A stretch of DNA of 64,000 nt from Paucidesulfovibrio gracilis DSM 16080 (GTDB lineage Bacteria; Desulfobacterota; Desulfovibrionia; Desulfovibrionales; Desulfovibrionaceae): positions 248,001 to 312,000 of the forward strand of contig NZ_FUYC01000001.1 in the NCBI RefSeq assembly GCF_900167125.1, given 5' to 3'. This document shows positions 33,713 to 41,964 of the stretch, in pieces (positions within the stretch are counted from its first letter, which is position 1; the number at the start of each line of letters is the position of its first letter). The position numbers and the translations under genes were made by a program. The notes below the pieces were generated by a model. It worked only from the letters and a program-made list of their open reading frames with translations. It was not told the origin of the DNA and did no database searches.

Positions 33713-33983
33713 CTATGGTTTGTAAAACTGTTTCCGAGGGGCAACCCTGTTTCTTGCAGAAAGAACTTTCCCCTCGGACTCCCCTTCCCAAAGACCGTTC
33801 ATTACTCACGCCTGACGCCGTTCGGAATTTCCGCAAATCCAGCCAGGATCCCCTGTATGCACAAGTCCGAAAAAGCGCCCCGTCGCGCAAGGCGCTGTGT
33901 GGGTAAGTGGACATGCTCGGAACAGTTCGCTTTCGTGACTGCCCCCGTTTTTGGTGTAGACCCATTTTCTCTGCCTAAAAACC

Positions 33984-34016
33984 AAAAAAAGGCCTGCAGC
34001 GGCGCTGCAAGCCTTT
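33984..34016 (-). terminator. Terminator of the tRNA-Arg gene
   Basis: On the minus strand AAGGCTTGCAGC pairs with GCTGCAGGCCTT around GCC (one mismatched pair), followed by a T7 tract (33990-33984). It begins 9 bases after the tRNA 3' end. Confidence 0.85.
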
Positions 34017-34024
34017 GGAATTCA

Positions 34025-34101
34025 TGGTGCCCCCGGCGCGATTCGAACACGCGGCCTACTGCTTAGGAGGCAGTTGCTCTATCCAACTGAGCTACGGGGG
34101 C
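34025..34101 (-). tRNA. tRNA-Arg, anticodon CCT
   Basis: 77 bases with encoded CCA. Acceptor GCCCCCG pairs with CGGGGGC. The anticodon stem ACTGC/GCAGT closes the loop CTCCTAA, giving anticodon CCT (reads AGG). The T-arm contains GTTCGAATC. It is followed on the minus strand by its own terminator. Confidence 0.96.
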
Positions 34102-34331
34102 GGTGAAATCGGGAGACGCACCCTACTGCATTCCAGGTCCGTATTCAAGGGGCCGGTTCAATGGTTTCCCGGCGCAGCCAGTTACCGTCGTTTCCGAACC
34201 GTCCCGATTGTTGCGGATCGCGCCTTTTTCCCGTCCCCGCTATTTACATCCACTGAAAACGTTTTATACTCTGGGTCATTGTTCCGCCACGCTTCGTCAA
34301 CATCATGCACGCGGAAACACAAGGAGTCATC

Positions 34332-35789
34332 ATGCACCCCAAACATCCCCTCAAACAATCCCTTTCCCTGCTTGCCCTGCTGCTGGTCCTGGCTCTCCCC
34401 GGTCAGTCCTCGGCAGGTTTCAAGCTGTTTTCGGATCAGGACCAGGTTGCCAGTCTGCCCGACTTCGCTACCCTGGCCGAACAAGCAGGCAAGGCCGTGG
34501 TGAACATCTCCATCACCAAAACCGTTCAGGGCGGCCAAGCCTTTCGTTTTGGCCCTGGCCGGGGCAATTCGCCGCTGGACGAATTTTTCGACCAGTTTTT
34601 CAATGATCCGCGACTGCCTGCCCCGTTTCGCCAGCAACCTCGGGAACAAAGCTCCCTGGGTTCCGGTTTTGTGATCACTCCGGACGGTTTCATCGTGACC
34701 AACAACCATGTGGTCCAGGGCGCGGACACCATTTCCGTCCGCCTGCAAAACGGGGACGAATACGACGCCGAGGTGGTGGGAACCGACCCGGAAACCGACC
34801 TCGCCTTAGTGAAAATCGAGGCCGAGAGCCTGGACGTGCTCGAATTTGCGGATTCCGACAAGGCCCGCGTGGGTGAATGGGTACTGGCCATCGGCAACCC
34901 CTTCGGCCTGAGCAACACGGTCACGGCTGGAATCATCTCGGCCACGGGCCGCATCATCGGTGCCGGTCCCTTTGACAACTTCATCCAGACCGACGCGAGC
35001 ATCAACCCCGGCAACTCCGGCGGTCCGCTCATCGACCTGCACGGTCGCGTCGTGGGCATCAACACGGCCATTATTCCTTCGGGCCAGGGACTGGGGTTTG
35101 CCATTCCCAGCAACATGGCCCAACGGGTTATCGAACAGCTCAAGCTCGGGGAGACCGTGCACCGGGGCTGGCTCGGCATTCAGATGCAGGACATTGACGA
35201 GGACATGGCCCAGGCGCTCGGCCTGGACACGCCCGAAGGCGTACTCGTGGCCGACGTGTTCGCGGGCAACCCCGCGGACAAAGCCGGTATCCGCGCCGGG
35301 GACGTGATTGTTTCCGTGAACGACGAACCGGTCAAGGACATGCATGCCCTGGCCCGGCTCATCGGCGGCATGATGCCCGGTGATGAGGCGGAAATCGGCT
35401 TGCTGCGCAAGGGCGAACGCACCGAAGTCACGGTCACGCTGGAAGAGCGCTCCCGCAACATGGCCCAGGCCCAGCCGCAGGAACGGGAAGGCAAGGTGGA
35501 ACCTGCCTCGCAGTTCGGCATCTTCCTGCGTCCCCTGAAAAAAGGCGAGGCCGAACGCATGGGACTGACCGAAACCAGAGGGCTGCTGGTCACCAATGTC
35601 CAGCCCGGATCCGCTGCCTCGGGTCAGGGACTCTCCCGAGGGGACGTCATCCTGGAAGTGAACCAGACCCGTGTGGACACGGTGAAGGACTTTGTGGAGT
35701 CCGCCGAGGACTCGGGCAACCGCCCGGCCCTGCTGCTGGTACGCCGTGGAACCCGAAACTTCTTCGTGACCCTTCCGGTCATGAAATAA
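34332..35789 (+). CDS. degP: Do/DegP-type periplasmic serine protease-chaperone
   Basis: 485 residues from the ATG at 34332, with AAGGAG 5 bases before it. Signal peptide LLALLLVLALPGQSSAG. Trypsin-like domain with triad His126 (VTNNHVV), Asp156 (PETDLALVK) and Ser229 (NPGNSGGPL), then PDZ1 (about 275-365, RGWLGIQMQDIDEDMA) and PDZ2 (about 385-480, GLLVTNVQPGSAASGQG). Degrades or refolds misfolded envelope proteins. Two PDZ domains fit DegP/DegQ; the N-terminal loop is short, closer to DegQ. The 230 bases upstream lie between the divergent tRNA-Arg and this gene. Confidence 0.95.
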   Translation: MHPKHPLKQSLSLLALLLVLALPGQSSAGFKLFSDQDQVASLPDFATLAEQAGKAVVNISITKTVQGGQAFRFGPGRGNSPLDEFFDQFFNDPRLPAPFRQQPREQSSLGSGFVITPDGFIVTNNHVVQGADTISVRLQNGDEYDAEVVGTDPETDLALVKIEAESLDVLEFADSDKARVGEWVLAIGNPFGLSNTVTAGIISATGRIIGAGPFDNFIQTDASINPGNSGGPLIDLHGRVVGINTAIIPSGQGLGFAIPSNMAQRVIEQLKLGETVHRGWLGIQMQDIDEDMAQALGLDTPEGVLVADVFAGNPADKAGIRAGDVIVSVNDEPVKDMHALARLIGGMMPGDEAEIGLLRKGERTEVTVTLEERSRNMAQAQPQEREGKVEPASQFGIFLRPLKKGEAERMGLTETRGLLVTNVQPGSAASGQGLSRGDVILEVNQTRVDTVKDFVESAEDSGNRPALLLVRRGTRNFFVTLPVMK

Positions 35790-35801
35790 CAACAATTCAT
35801 C

Positions 35802-35830
35802 GACCGGGGGGCTGCGGCCTCCCGGTCTTT
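35802..35830 (+). terminator. Terminator of the Do protease gene
   Basis: GACCGGGGGG (35802-35811) pairs with CCTCCCGGTC (35818-35827) with one G-U pair and loop CTGCGG, then TTTC. Confidence 0.75.
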
Positions 35831-35837
35831 CAACACC

Positions 35838-36713
35838 ATGCCCGCACATGAAATCCAACGCACGGCCCCGGCCAAGATCAATCTGAACCTGTTCATCACC
35901 GGGGTGCGCGAGGACGGGTTTCATGAACTGGACACCCTTTTTCTCAAGCTCCGCGCTCCCGCGGACACCATTCACATAGTCCCGGCCAATCCAGGTCAGG
36001 GGCTGGTGTTGGACTGCCCCATTCCCGGACTGGTCCCGGAAAATAACATCATTTATAAAGCCTGGGAAAAACTGGGCAGTCTCACGGGATTTCGCCCGGA
36101 CCTGCACATCCGCGTAACCAAACGCATCCCCCAGGGCATGGGACTGGGCGGCGGGAGCGCGGACGCGGGCGTGGTCCTGCGCGAGTTGAACCGCCTCGCC
36201 GGGGACCGTGGACTGGAGCAATCCCGGCTCATTGCCCTGGGCGCCTCCCTGGGGGCGGATGTTCCGCTCTTTCTGCTGGACGCACCTGCGGCCCACGCCA
36301 CAGGCATTGGCGAAAAACTTTGTCCGGCCAGCCCGGATCTATCCGGATTCACATTGGTTCTGGCCTGCCCGCCCGTCCACGTCAACACGGCCTGGGCATA
36401 TTCGGAATGGGATCGTAAAAACCCTGCCCCCACAGTCTTGACAAGTGTTCCATTGGGTACTAAAAAGTCCGCTCCCGAATCGGGTTTGTTGTTGCACAAC
36501 GACTTTGAACAGGTCGTGTTCGCAGCATTTCCCCGACTGCGGGAAATCAAGGAATGTCTGCTCTCCGCCGGTGCCTCGGGCGCGGCCATGAGCGGGAGCG
36601 GAGCCGGTATTTTCGCTCTGTTTCGGGATCATACGCAGGCCCGGAACGCGGCCGCACGGCTTCGCCGAAAGGATGTTCCCTGCCATACGCAGTCTTTTGA
36701 TGCTGGGGTGTAG
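35838..36713 (+). CDS. ispE: 4-diphosphocytidyl-2-C-methyl-D-erythritol kinase
   Basis: 291 residues, GHMP kinase of the MEP isoprenoid pathway. N-terminal APAKINLNLFITGVREDGFHEL, ATP loop IPQGMGLGGGSADAGVVLREL, and C-terminal SGASGAAMSGSGAGIFALF-like region (ASGAAMSGSGAGIFALF). No clear ribosome site precedes the ATG, which is 8 bases after the upstream terminator tail. The last codons (Ala-Gly-Val-stop) lie within the 5' end of tRNA-Gln, so the coding sequence and tRNA overlap by 10 bases. Confidence 0.95.
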   Translation: MPAHEIQRTAPAKINLNLFITGVREDGFHELDTLFLKLRAPADTIHIVPANPGQGLVLDCPIPGLVPENNIIYKAWEKLGSLTGFRPDLHIRVTKRIPQGMGLGGGSADAGVVLRELNRLAGDRGLEQSRLIALGASLGADVPLFLLDAPAAHATGIGEKLCPASPDLSGFTLVLACPPVHVNTAWAYSEWDRKNPAPTVLTSVPLGTKKSAPESGLLLHNDFEQVVFAAFPRLREIKECLLSAGASGAAMSGSGAGIFALFRDHTQARNAAARLRRKDVPCHTQSFDAGV

Positions 36714-36779
36714 CCAAGTTGGTAAGGCAGCGGGTTTTGGTCCCGTCACTCGTGGGTTCAAGTCCTACCACCCCAGCCA
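36704..36779 (+). tRNA. tRNA-Gln, anticodon TTG, overlapping the end of ispE
   Basis: 76 bases with encoded CCA. Acceptor TGGGGTG pairs with CACCCCA. Anticodon arm GCGGG-TTTTGGT-CCCGT gives anticodon TTG. T-arm GGGTTCAAGTCC. It begins 10 bases before the end of ispE: the ispE stop TAG is at tRNA positions 8-10. The tRNA is therefore probably processed from a transcript reading out of ispE, possibly continuing to prs. Confidence 0.96.
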
Positions 36780-36848
36780 TTCTTCTTTCATCCGACCGAA
36801 CGCGTACAACGCGCCAGGTCACCCACACTATCCACAGGGGTGGAAGTC

Positions 36849-37796
36849 ATGTCCCCGATGCAGGGCGAACTCAAGATCATTTCCGGCTCGGCAAACACCA
36901 AGCTGGCCGAAGACATTTGTGAACATCTCGGCACCCGCCTTTGTCCCATGCTGCGCGAGCAGTTCAGCGACGGCGAAATCCGGATTGAAATCGGCGACAA
37001 CGTACGGGGCGATGACGTGTTCATTATTCAGCCCACTTGTACGCCCGTCAACTTCCACCTCATGGAACTGTGCATCATGCTTGATGCGCTCAAACGGGCC
37101 AGCGCCAACCGCGTCACCGCTGTCGTGCCCTACTACGGCTATGCCAGGCAGGACCGCAAAGTGGCTCCACGCGCGCCCATCACAGCCAAGCTCGTGGCCG
37201 ACTGCCTGACCACTGCGGGCATGAACCGCATCGTCACCATCGACCTGCACGCCGGACAGATTCAGGGCTTCTTCAACTGTCCCGTGGACAACCTTTACGC
37301 CGCTCCCGCGCTGCTCGACCACCTCAAGAAATACGAGGAGGACTTGGTCATCATTTCCCCGGATGCTGGCGGCGTGGAACGCGCCCGAGCCTTTGCCAAG
37401 CACCTGGGAGCCGGGCTGGCCATCATTGACAAACGCCGCGACAAGCCCAACCAGGCCCAGGCCATGCATGTCATTGGCGACGTCAAGGACAAGGTCGCCA
37501 TCATCATCGACGACATGATCGACACCGCAGGCACCATGTGCGCCGGAGCGAATGTGCTGCTGGAAAACGGAGCCAAGGAAGTCATGGCCTGCGCCACGCA
37601 CCCCGTGCTTTCCGGCCCGGCCATCCAGCGTCTGGAAGAATCCGTGTTCACCAAGGTATTTGTCACGGACACCATTCCCCTGCGCGAGGAGGCCCGCTCC
37701 TGCTCCAAGATCCAGGTGGTCTCCGTGGCCAGCCTCCTGGCCAAGGCCATCAACAACGTACATACGGAAAGTTCCGTCAGCGTCCTTTTCGTCTAA
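36849..37796 (+). CDS. prs: Ribose-phosphate pyrophosphokinase (PRPP synthetase)
   Basis: 315 residues, the standard length, from the ATG at 36849 (AGGGG 9 bases upstream; a GTG at 36840 is the alternative). Motifs: [25 protein letters not shown], flexible loop [23 protein letters not shown], and the PRPP signature [16 protein letters not shown]. Supplies PRPP for nucleotides, His and the trpD step. Lies 69 bases after tRNA-Gln. Confidence 0.97.
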   Translation: MSPMQGELKIISGSANTKLAEDICEHLGTRLCPMLREQFSDGEIRIEIGDNVRGDDVFIIQPTCTPVNFHLMELCIMLDALKRASANRVTAVVPYYGYARQDRKVAPRAPITAKLVADCLTTAGMNRIVTIDLHAGQIQGFFNCPVDNLYAAPALLDHLKKYEEDLVIISPDAGGVERARAFAKHLGAGLAIIDKRRDKPNQAQAMHVIGDVKDKVAIIIDDMIDTAGTMCAGANVLLENGAKEVMACATHPVLSGPAIQRLEESVFTKVFVTDTIPLREEARSCSKIQVVSVASLLAKAINNVHTESSVSVLFV

Positions 37797-37953
37797 TACT
37801 TCTCACGGGCGCAAAACCCCGCCCGGGCCTCCCGCCACGCAGTGTCGGCGGAGGCTGCGCCGCCAGGCGAAACGGATTGCCGAACAATCCGTGCATATCA
37901 ACTCGGTCCGTCCGTCAATGGGTGGCGGCCGGGACCACGAAAGGAGAAACCAC
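37797..37953 (+). other. Structured leader of rplY
   Basis: 157 bases between prs and rplY with CGGATTG-CCGAA-CAATCCG (37873-37891, perfect 7-bp stem) preceded by GC-rich pairing segments. It could be a ribosomal-protein leader structure; no known class recognised. Confidence 0.35.
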
Positions 37954-38592
37954 ATGGCTAAAAAAGCAGTTTCCACTCTCACCGTTGCTGAACGCACCGC
38001 CACGGGCAAAGGCCCGAACCGCCGTCTGCGCGCCCAGGGCATCGTTCCCGGCGTCTACTACGATCAGCACGGCACCAACATCATGGTGCAGGTGGCCGAG
38101 GTGCCGCTGCGCAAAGTGTATGAGAAGGTCGGCGGAACCCAGGTCTTCCACCTGGAAATCGACCGCAACGGCAATAAAGAGACCTTCCCCTCCCTGGTCT
38201 GGCGCCTGAAGCACGACCCGGTCCGCCCGGTGCTCACCCATGTGGACTTTTTCGGCGTTGACCTGGATAAGGATCTCAAGGTCTTCGTCAACGTGGTTAC
38301 CACCGGTACCCCCAAGGGTCTCAAGCAGGGCGGCAAGCTCGACATCTTCCGCGACCAGCTGGAGATCATCTGCAAACCCCTGGACATCCCCGAACACATC
38401 GAGATCGAAGTCAGCGAACTGGATGTGAACGACAACGTCCACATCGAGGACATCACCCTGCCCGACGGCGTGACCGCCCTGTACGAAGAAAACTTCGCAG
38501 TGGTGGGTGTGACCCCGATCACTGAAACGTCCCTGGACGACGAAGAAGAAGAGGACATCGAGGAAGCCGGCGAAGAAGAGGCTGCCGAGTAG
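37954..38592 (+). CDS. rplY: 50S ribosomal protein L25 (CTC family)
   Basis: 212 residues, from the ATG at 37954 with AAAGGAGAAACCAC ahead. The N-terminal L25 domain binds 5S rRNA (GPNRRLRAQGIVPGVYYD). The CTC-type C-terminal domain follows (KVFVNVVTTGTPKGLKQGG, HIEIEVSELDVNDNVHIED), ending in a strongly acidic tail. The longer CTC form is usual outside enteric bacteria. Followed by its own terminator. Confidence 0.95.
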   Translation: MAKKAVSTLTVAERTATGKGPNRRLRAQGIVPGVYYDQHGTNIMVQVAEVPLRKVYEKVGGTQVFHLEIDRNGNKETFPSLVWRLKHDPVRPVLTHVDFFGVDLDKDLKVFVNVVTTGTPKGLKQGGKLDIFRDQLEIICKPLDIPEHIEIEVSELDVNDNVHIEDITLPDGVTALYEENFAVVGVTPITETSLDDEEEEDIEEAGEEEAAE

Positions 38593-38616
38593 CGTCCACT
38601 GCATCGCGTTTTCCGG

Positions 38617-38647
38617 CCCCGGACGGAATCTCCGTCCGGGGTCTTTT
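38617..38647 (+). terminator. Terminator of rplY
   Basis: CCCCGGACGG (38617-38626), loop AATCT, CCGTCCGGGG (38632-38641), then TCTTTT. Confidence 0.92.
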
Positions 38648-38852
38648 GCCGTATTGTCCCTCGCCGACGCGGGCCGTGGTCCCACACTTTGCCGTCAGCC
38701 GAAAAAATAGGTATCATGCCCAGAACAGGATTGGGGAATTCCCTCCCGTCCGCCTGCGGCAACGGCCCGGCCTCCATGCACAGAGCACAGAACGGCCCAC
38801 GCTCCAGTCAAAGCACCGCCAACCAACCATCGAGAAGAAGGAAACAGCCGGA

Positions 38853-39539
38853 ATGGACTACAAAGCCCTTATCGCCTGCCTGGGCAACCCCGGGCCGGAA
38901 TATGCGGCCAACCGCCACAACTTCGGCTTCATGGTGGCGGATCACCTGCTGCAACTGGGCAATGAGCGCAAAAGCATGCGTTTGCAACAGCTCGAAAACA
39001 CCCCGGAAATGCAGCTTTGGTCCCTGCACCTGGCGGGCGCTCCCCATCTGTTGCTCAAGCCGCTGGCCTACATGAACCGAAGCGGCCGCGCCGTGAGCAA
39101 GGTGGCCGGTCGCCACGCTCTGACCCAGGACCAGATCATCGTGCTGCATGACGAGCTGGATCTGCCCCTGGGCCGGATCAAATTGCGCCAGGGGGGGAGC
39201 ACCAACGGGCATCGGGGGCTGGAATCCATTGTCGAACACCTGGGGGGAGCGGGCTATTGGCGCGTGCGCCTGGGTATCGGCCGTCCCGCGGAATCCTGGC
39301 AGGTCCGCGACTGGGTTCTGGAGGACTTCTCCACGGCGGACATGGAAGTCGTGGACACCGTGGTGGGCCATGTGGCCAAGGGGTTGGATCTTTTTTCACG
39401 CAAAGGTTCTCGATTTGCCGTGCAATACCTGCATTCCCTCGCCACGGCAGCGCCGAACCCCGCGGTTTCGGACAATGCCACCGACGCGGACAGCTCTCCG
39501 GAGAAGGAAGAAACCGCATTGCCGCGTTCCCACGGATGA
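38853..39539 (+). CDS. pth: Peptidyl-tRNA hydrolase
   Basis: 228 residues from the ATG at 38853 (AAGGA 10 bases upstream). Catalytic His in GPEYAANRHNFGFM, HDELDLPLGRIKL with the Asp, and GGSTNGHRGLESI. Recycles peptidyl-tRNAs dropped by ribosomes. The C-terminal 30 residues after YLHSLATA are an acidic, low-complexity extension (DNATDADSSPEKEE) beyond the usual 190-200 residues. Follows rplY as in many bacteria. Confidence 0.95.
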   Translation: MDYKALIACLGNPGPEYAANRHNFGFMVADHLLQLGNERKSMRLQQLENTPEMQLWSLHLAGAPHLLLKPLAYMNRSGRAVSKVAGRHALTQDQIIVLHDELDLPLGRIKLRQGGSTNGHRGLESIVEHLGGAGYWRVRLGIGRPAESWQVRDWVLEDFSTADMEVVDTVVGHVAKGLDLFSRKGSRFAVQYLHSLATAAPNPAVSDNATDADSSPEKEETALPRSHG

Positions 39540-39649
39540 ACCAACCAATATGCATCCGGGATACGGCAAACGCGCCACCACGGCAGGGCCGATTACGGCA
39601 CAACACATATTTCAGGTCCGGTCAGAGGCATGGACTCCACGTCCATTTT

Positions 39650-39666
39650 AGCGTATATTAAACGCT
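39650..39666 (+). promoter_or_regulatory. Inverted repeat with -10-like core upstream of the CarD gene
   Basis: AGCGT-ATATTAA-ACGCT, 5-bp arms, 40 bases before the GTG start. The centre TATATT could be a -10 hexamer, so the repeat may be an operator overlapping the promoter. Inference only. Confidence 0.3.
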
Positions 39667-39705
39667 GTCGCTACGTTTCTGCACGGTTCCAAGGAGTCGA
39701 ATCTC

Positions 39706-40230
39706 GTGTTCCACATTAACGAACTGGTTGTCTACCCTTCCCAGGGCGTGGGCAGGGTGGAGCGGATTGAAAGTCAGGAAATCGGCGGTGCCACCGCTGA
39801 ATTCTACATTGTCCGTATCCTCAGCAACAACGTCACGCTCATGGTCCCGGTCACCAACGCCACCAATGTCGGACTGCGATCGGTCTGCAACATGAAAACC
39901 GGCATGGAAATTTTCGAATCCCTCAAGGATCGTTCCGACTTCACCGGCTATACCGGTCAGAACTGGAACCGACGATATCGCGAGTATTCCGAAAAGCTCA
40001 AATCCGGCGACCTGGGTGATGTGGCCTATGTTCTCAAAGAACTTTTCCTCATCGGCAATGACAAGGAACTTTCCTTTGGTGAACGGCGGCTGCTGGAGCA
40101 AGCCATGAGCCTCGTATCCATGGAGCTGGCCTTTGCCCTCAGCCGCGACCAGGAGGAAATCCGCGAGGAAATCGAAGAAATGTTCGCGGACGTCATCGCT
40201 GATACGGAAAATGTCGAGAAAAGCGAGTAG
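39706..40230 (+). CDS. CarD-family RNA polymerase-binding regulator
   Basis: 174 residues, GTG start with AAGGAG 9 bases upstream. The N-terminal Tudor-like RNAP-interaction domain reads FHINELVVYPSQGVGRVERIES and AEFYIVRILSNNVTLMVPV. The C-terminal helical DNA-binding part reads NWNRRYREYSEKLKSGD and FGERRLLEQAMSLVSMELA. CarD proteins stabilise open complexes at promoters, notably rRNA. Next in line with rho, another transcription factor. Confidence 0.93.
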   Translation: MFHINELVVYPSQGVGRVERIESQEIGGATAEFYIVRILSNNVTLMVPVTNATNVGLRSVCNMKTGMEIFESLKDRSDFTGYTGQNWNRRYREYSEKLKSGDLGDVAYVLKELFLIGNDKELSFGERRLLEQAMSLVSMELAFALSRDQEEIREEIEEMFADVIADTENVEKSE

Positions 40231-40543
40231 TGGGTCTTGTCAACGGACAGCCTTTCGGGTAGTTCGTTTGGAACGCTTCAATCGACATTCCGACCCCATG
40301 CGGGGAAAACCAGTAACCTAGCCATCCATCCGATGTAAATGATGCCGAACGACATCGTCGCCGTGCCTGCGACGCGTACCGTTCGAAATTGCCCCTATGC
40401 AGACGCAGCCCGTCAACGCATGTCTCCCCTTGGCGGGGATACTACATAAACGCGCCCCAGGGCGTTGCCCGATCCGTTCGTCCCTTTACCAGGGCTGAAC
40501 CCCCGGCAACTCCGCTCAGGCAAACCCTAACCCCACCAAACCT
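40231..40543 (+). other. Long C-rich leader of rho, candidate Rho-dependent attenuation region
   Basis: 313 bases without a gene. The final 60 bases are rich in C and poor in G with little structure (AAACCCTAACCCCACCAAACC, just before the ATG), resembling a rut site. CTCCCC-TTGG-CGGGGA-type pairing occurs at about 40422-40440. E. coli rho is autogenously attenuated through its leader, so the same is plausible here. Confidence 0.45.
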
Positions 40544-41824
40544 ATGGGCCGAGAAAAAAATCACCAACCCGAAAAAATCAATCTAACGGACCTCAAGCAG
40601 AAAAGCATGAAGGAACTGATGGATATCGCCATCAGCTTCCAGGTGGAAAATCCCTCCGGCATGCGCAAGCAAGAGCTGATCTTCGGTATTCTGCAACAAT
40701 GCGCCGCGCGCAACGGGCAGATCTTCGGCGAAGGCGTTCTTGAGGTTCTGCCGGACGGCTTCGGCTTTCTGCGTTCCCCCATGTACAGCTACATGCCGGG
40801 TCCGGACGACATCTACATTTCCCCCTCCCAGATCCGTCGCTTCGGCCTTCGTAAAGGTGACGTGGTCTCAGGGCAAATCCGGCCACCAAAAGAAGGTGAG
40901 CGCTATTTCGCTCTGCTCCGCGTCAGCGAAATCGGCATGCATCCGCCGGAGAAATCGAAGAACCTCGTGCTCTTCGACAACCTTACCCCGCTCTATCCGC
41001 AGGAAATGCTGCGCATGGAAAACGGGAACAAAAACTTCACCTCGCGCATCATTGATCTGCTCTCGCCCATCGGCAAGGGGCAACGCGGCCTGATCGTGGC
41101 CCCGCCCCGCACGGGCAAAACCATGATGCTCCAGTCCATTGCCAACTCCATCAACGCCAACAACCCCGACGTCTACCTCATTGTACTGCTTATCGACGAG
41201 CGGCCCGAGGAAGTCACGGACATGGAGCGTACGGTAAACGCCGAGGTGGTCAGCTCCACCTTTGACGAGCCGCCCCAGCGCCATGTGCAGGTTGCCGAAA
41301 TGGTGATCGAAAAAGCCAAACGTCTGGTGGAGCGCAAGCGGGACGTGGTCATTTTGCTGGATTCCATCACTCGCCTGGGCCGGGCCTATAATGCTGTGAC
41401 GCCCTCCTCCGGGCGCGTGCTTTCGGGCGGCCTGGACGCCAACGCCATGCAGCGGCCCAAACGCTTCTTCGGCGCGGCGCGCAACGTGGAGGAAGGCGGT
41501 AGCCTGACCATCATCGCCACCGCCCTCATCGACACCGGCTCCCGCATGGACGAGGTCATTTTCGAAGAATTCAAGGGAACCGGCAACCTGGACCTGTATC
41601 TGGATCGCCACCTGGCGGAAAAACGCGTGTTCCCGGCCATTGACCTGAACCGCTCCGGCACGCGCAAGGAAGAGTTGCTCCTGGCTGACGACGTGCTCAA
41701 CCGTGTCTGGATCCTGCGTAAGCTTCTGGCGCCCATGAACTCCATTGACTCCATGGAATTCATCGTGGACCGCATGAAAGGCACCAAGGACAACCGGGAA
41801 TTTTTGGACATGATGAACAAATAA
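40544..41824 (+). CDS. rho: Transcription termination factor Rho
   Basis: 426 residues. N-terminal helical [16 protein letters not shown], then the RNA-binding cold-shock-like domain ([20 protein letters not shown]). Walker [18 protein letters not shown], Walker [17 protein letters not shown]-loop [16 protein letters not shown] and R-loop [12 protein letters not shown]. No strong ribosome site before the ATG, fitting a regulated leader. Hexameric RNA helicase; the usual length without the large insertions of actinobacterial Rho. Confidence 0.97.
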   Translation: MGREKNHQPEKINLTDLKQKSMKELMDIAISFQVENPSGMRKQELIFGILQQCAARNGQIFGEGVLEVLPDGFGFLRSPMYSYMPGPDDIYISPSQIRRFGLRKGDVVSGQIRPPKEGERYFALLRVSEIGMHPPEKSKNLVLFDNLTPLYPQEMLRMENGNKNFTSRIIDLLSPIGKGQRGLIVAPPRTGKTMMLQSIANSINANNPDVYLIVLLIDERPEEVTDMERTVNAEVVSSTFDEPPQRHVQVAEMVIEKAKRLVERKRDVVILLDSITRLGRAYNAVTPSSGRVLSGGLDANAMQRPKRFFGAARNVEEGGSLTIIATALIDTGSRMDEVIFEEFKGTGNLDLYLDRHLAEKRVFPAIDLNRSGTRKEELLLADDVLNRVWILRKLLAPMNSIDSMEFIVDRMKGTKDNREFLDMMNK

Positions 41825-41857
41825 GCGCGGACGTTCCACGCTCCACGACTTTTATCC

Positions 41858-41886
41858 GGGAACGCCGCGTGCGTTCCCTTTTTTTT
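41858..41886 (+). terminator. Terminator of rho
   Basis: GGGAACGC (41858-41865), loop CGCGT, GCGTTCCC (41871-41878), then T8. Confidence 0.95.
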
Positions 41887-41964
41887 GGTCTTCACCATGT
41901 TTCGTTCCCTGCATTGACCTCGGCCCGTTCAAGCACTACCTTCCTAAGCAAGGAGAGCTATCGG

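Larger units (their letters stand above)
33581..34024. other. Gene-free stretch after tdh
   Basis: 444 bases holding the kbl-tdh terminator (33686-33712) and the tRNA-Arg terminator (33984-34016). Between them (33713-33983) I see no credible reading frame, repeat or RNA. Confidence 0.6.

Noticed and set aside
33661-33906. Open frames between tdh and tRNA-Arg
   Set aside because: They overlap the kbl-tdh terminator, lack ribosome sites and show no protein-like composition.
38617-38647. Possible ncRNA downstream of rplY
   Set aside because: The structure is a simple hairpin with U tail, fully explained as a terminator.
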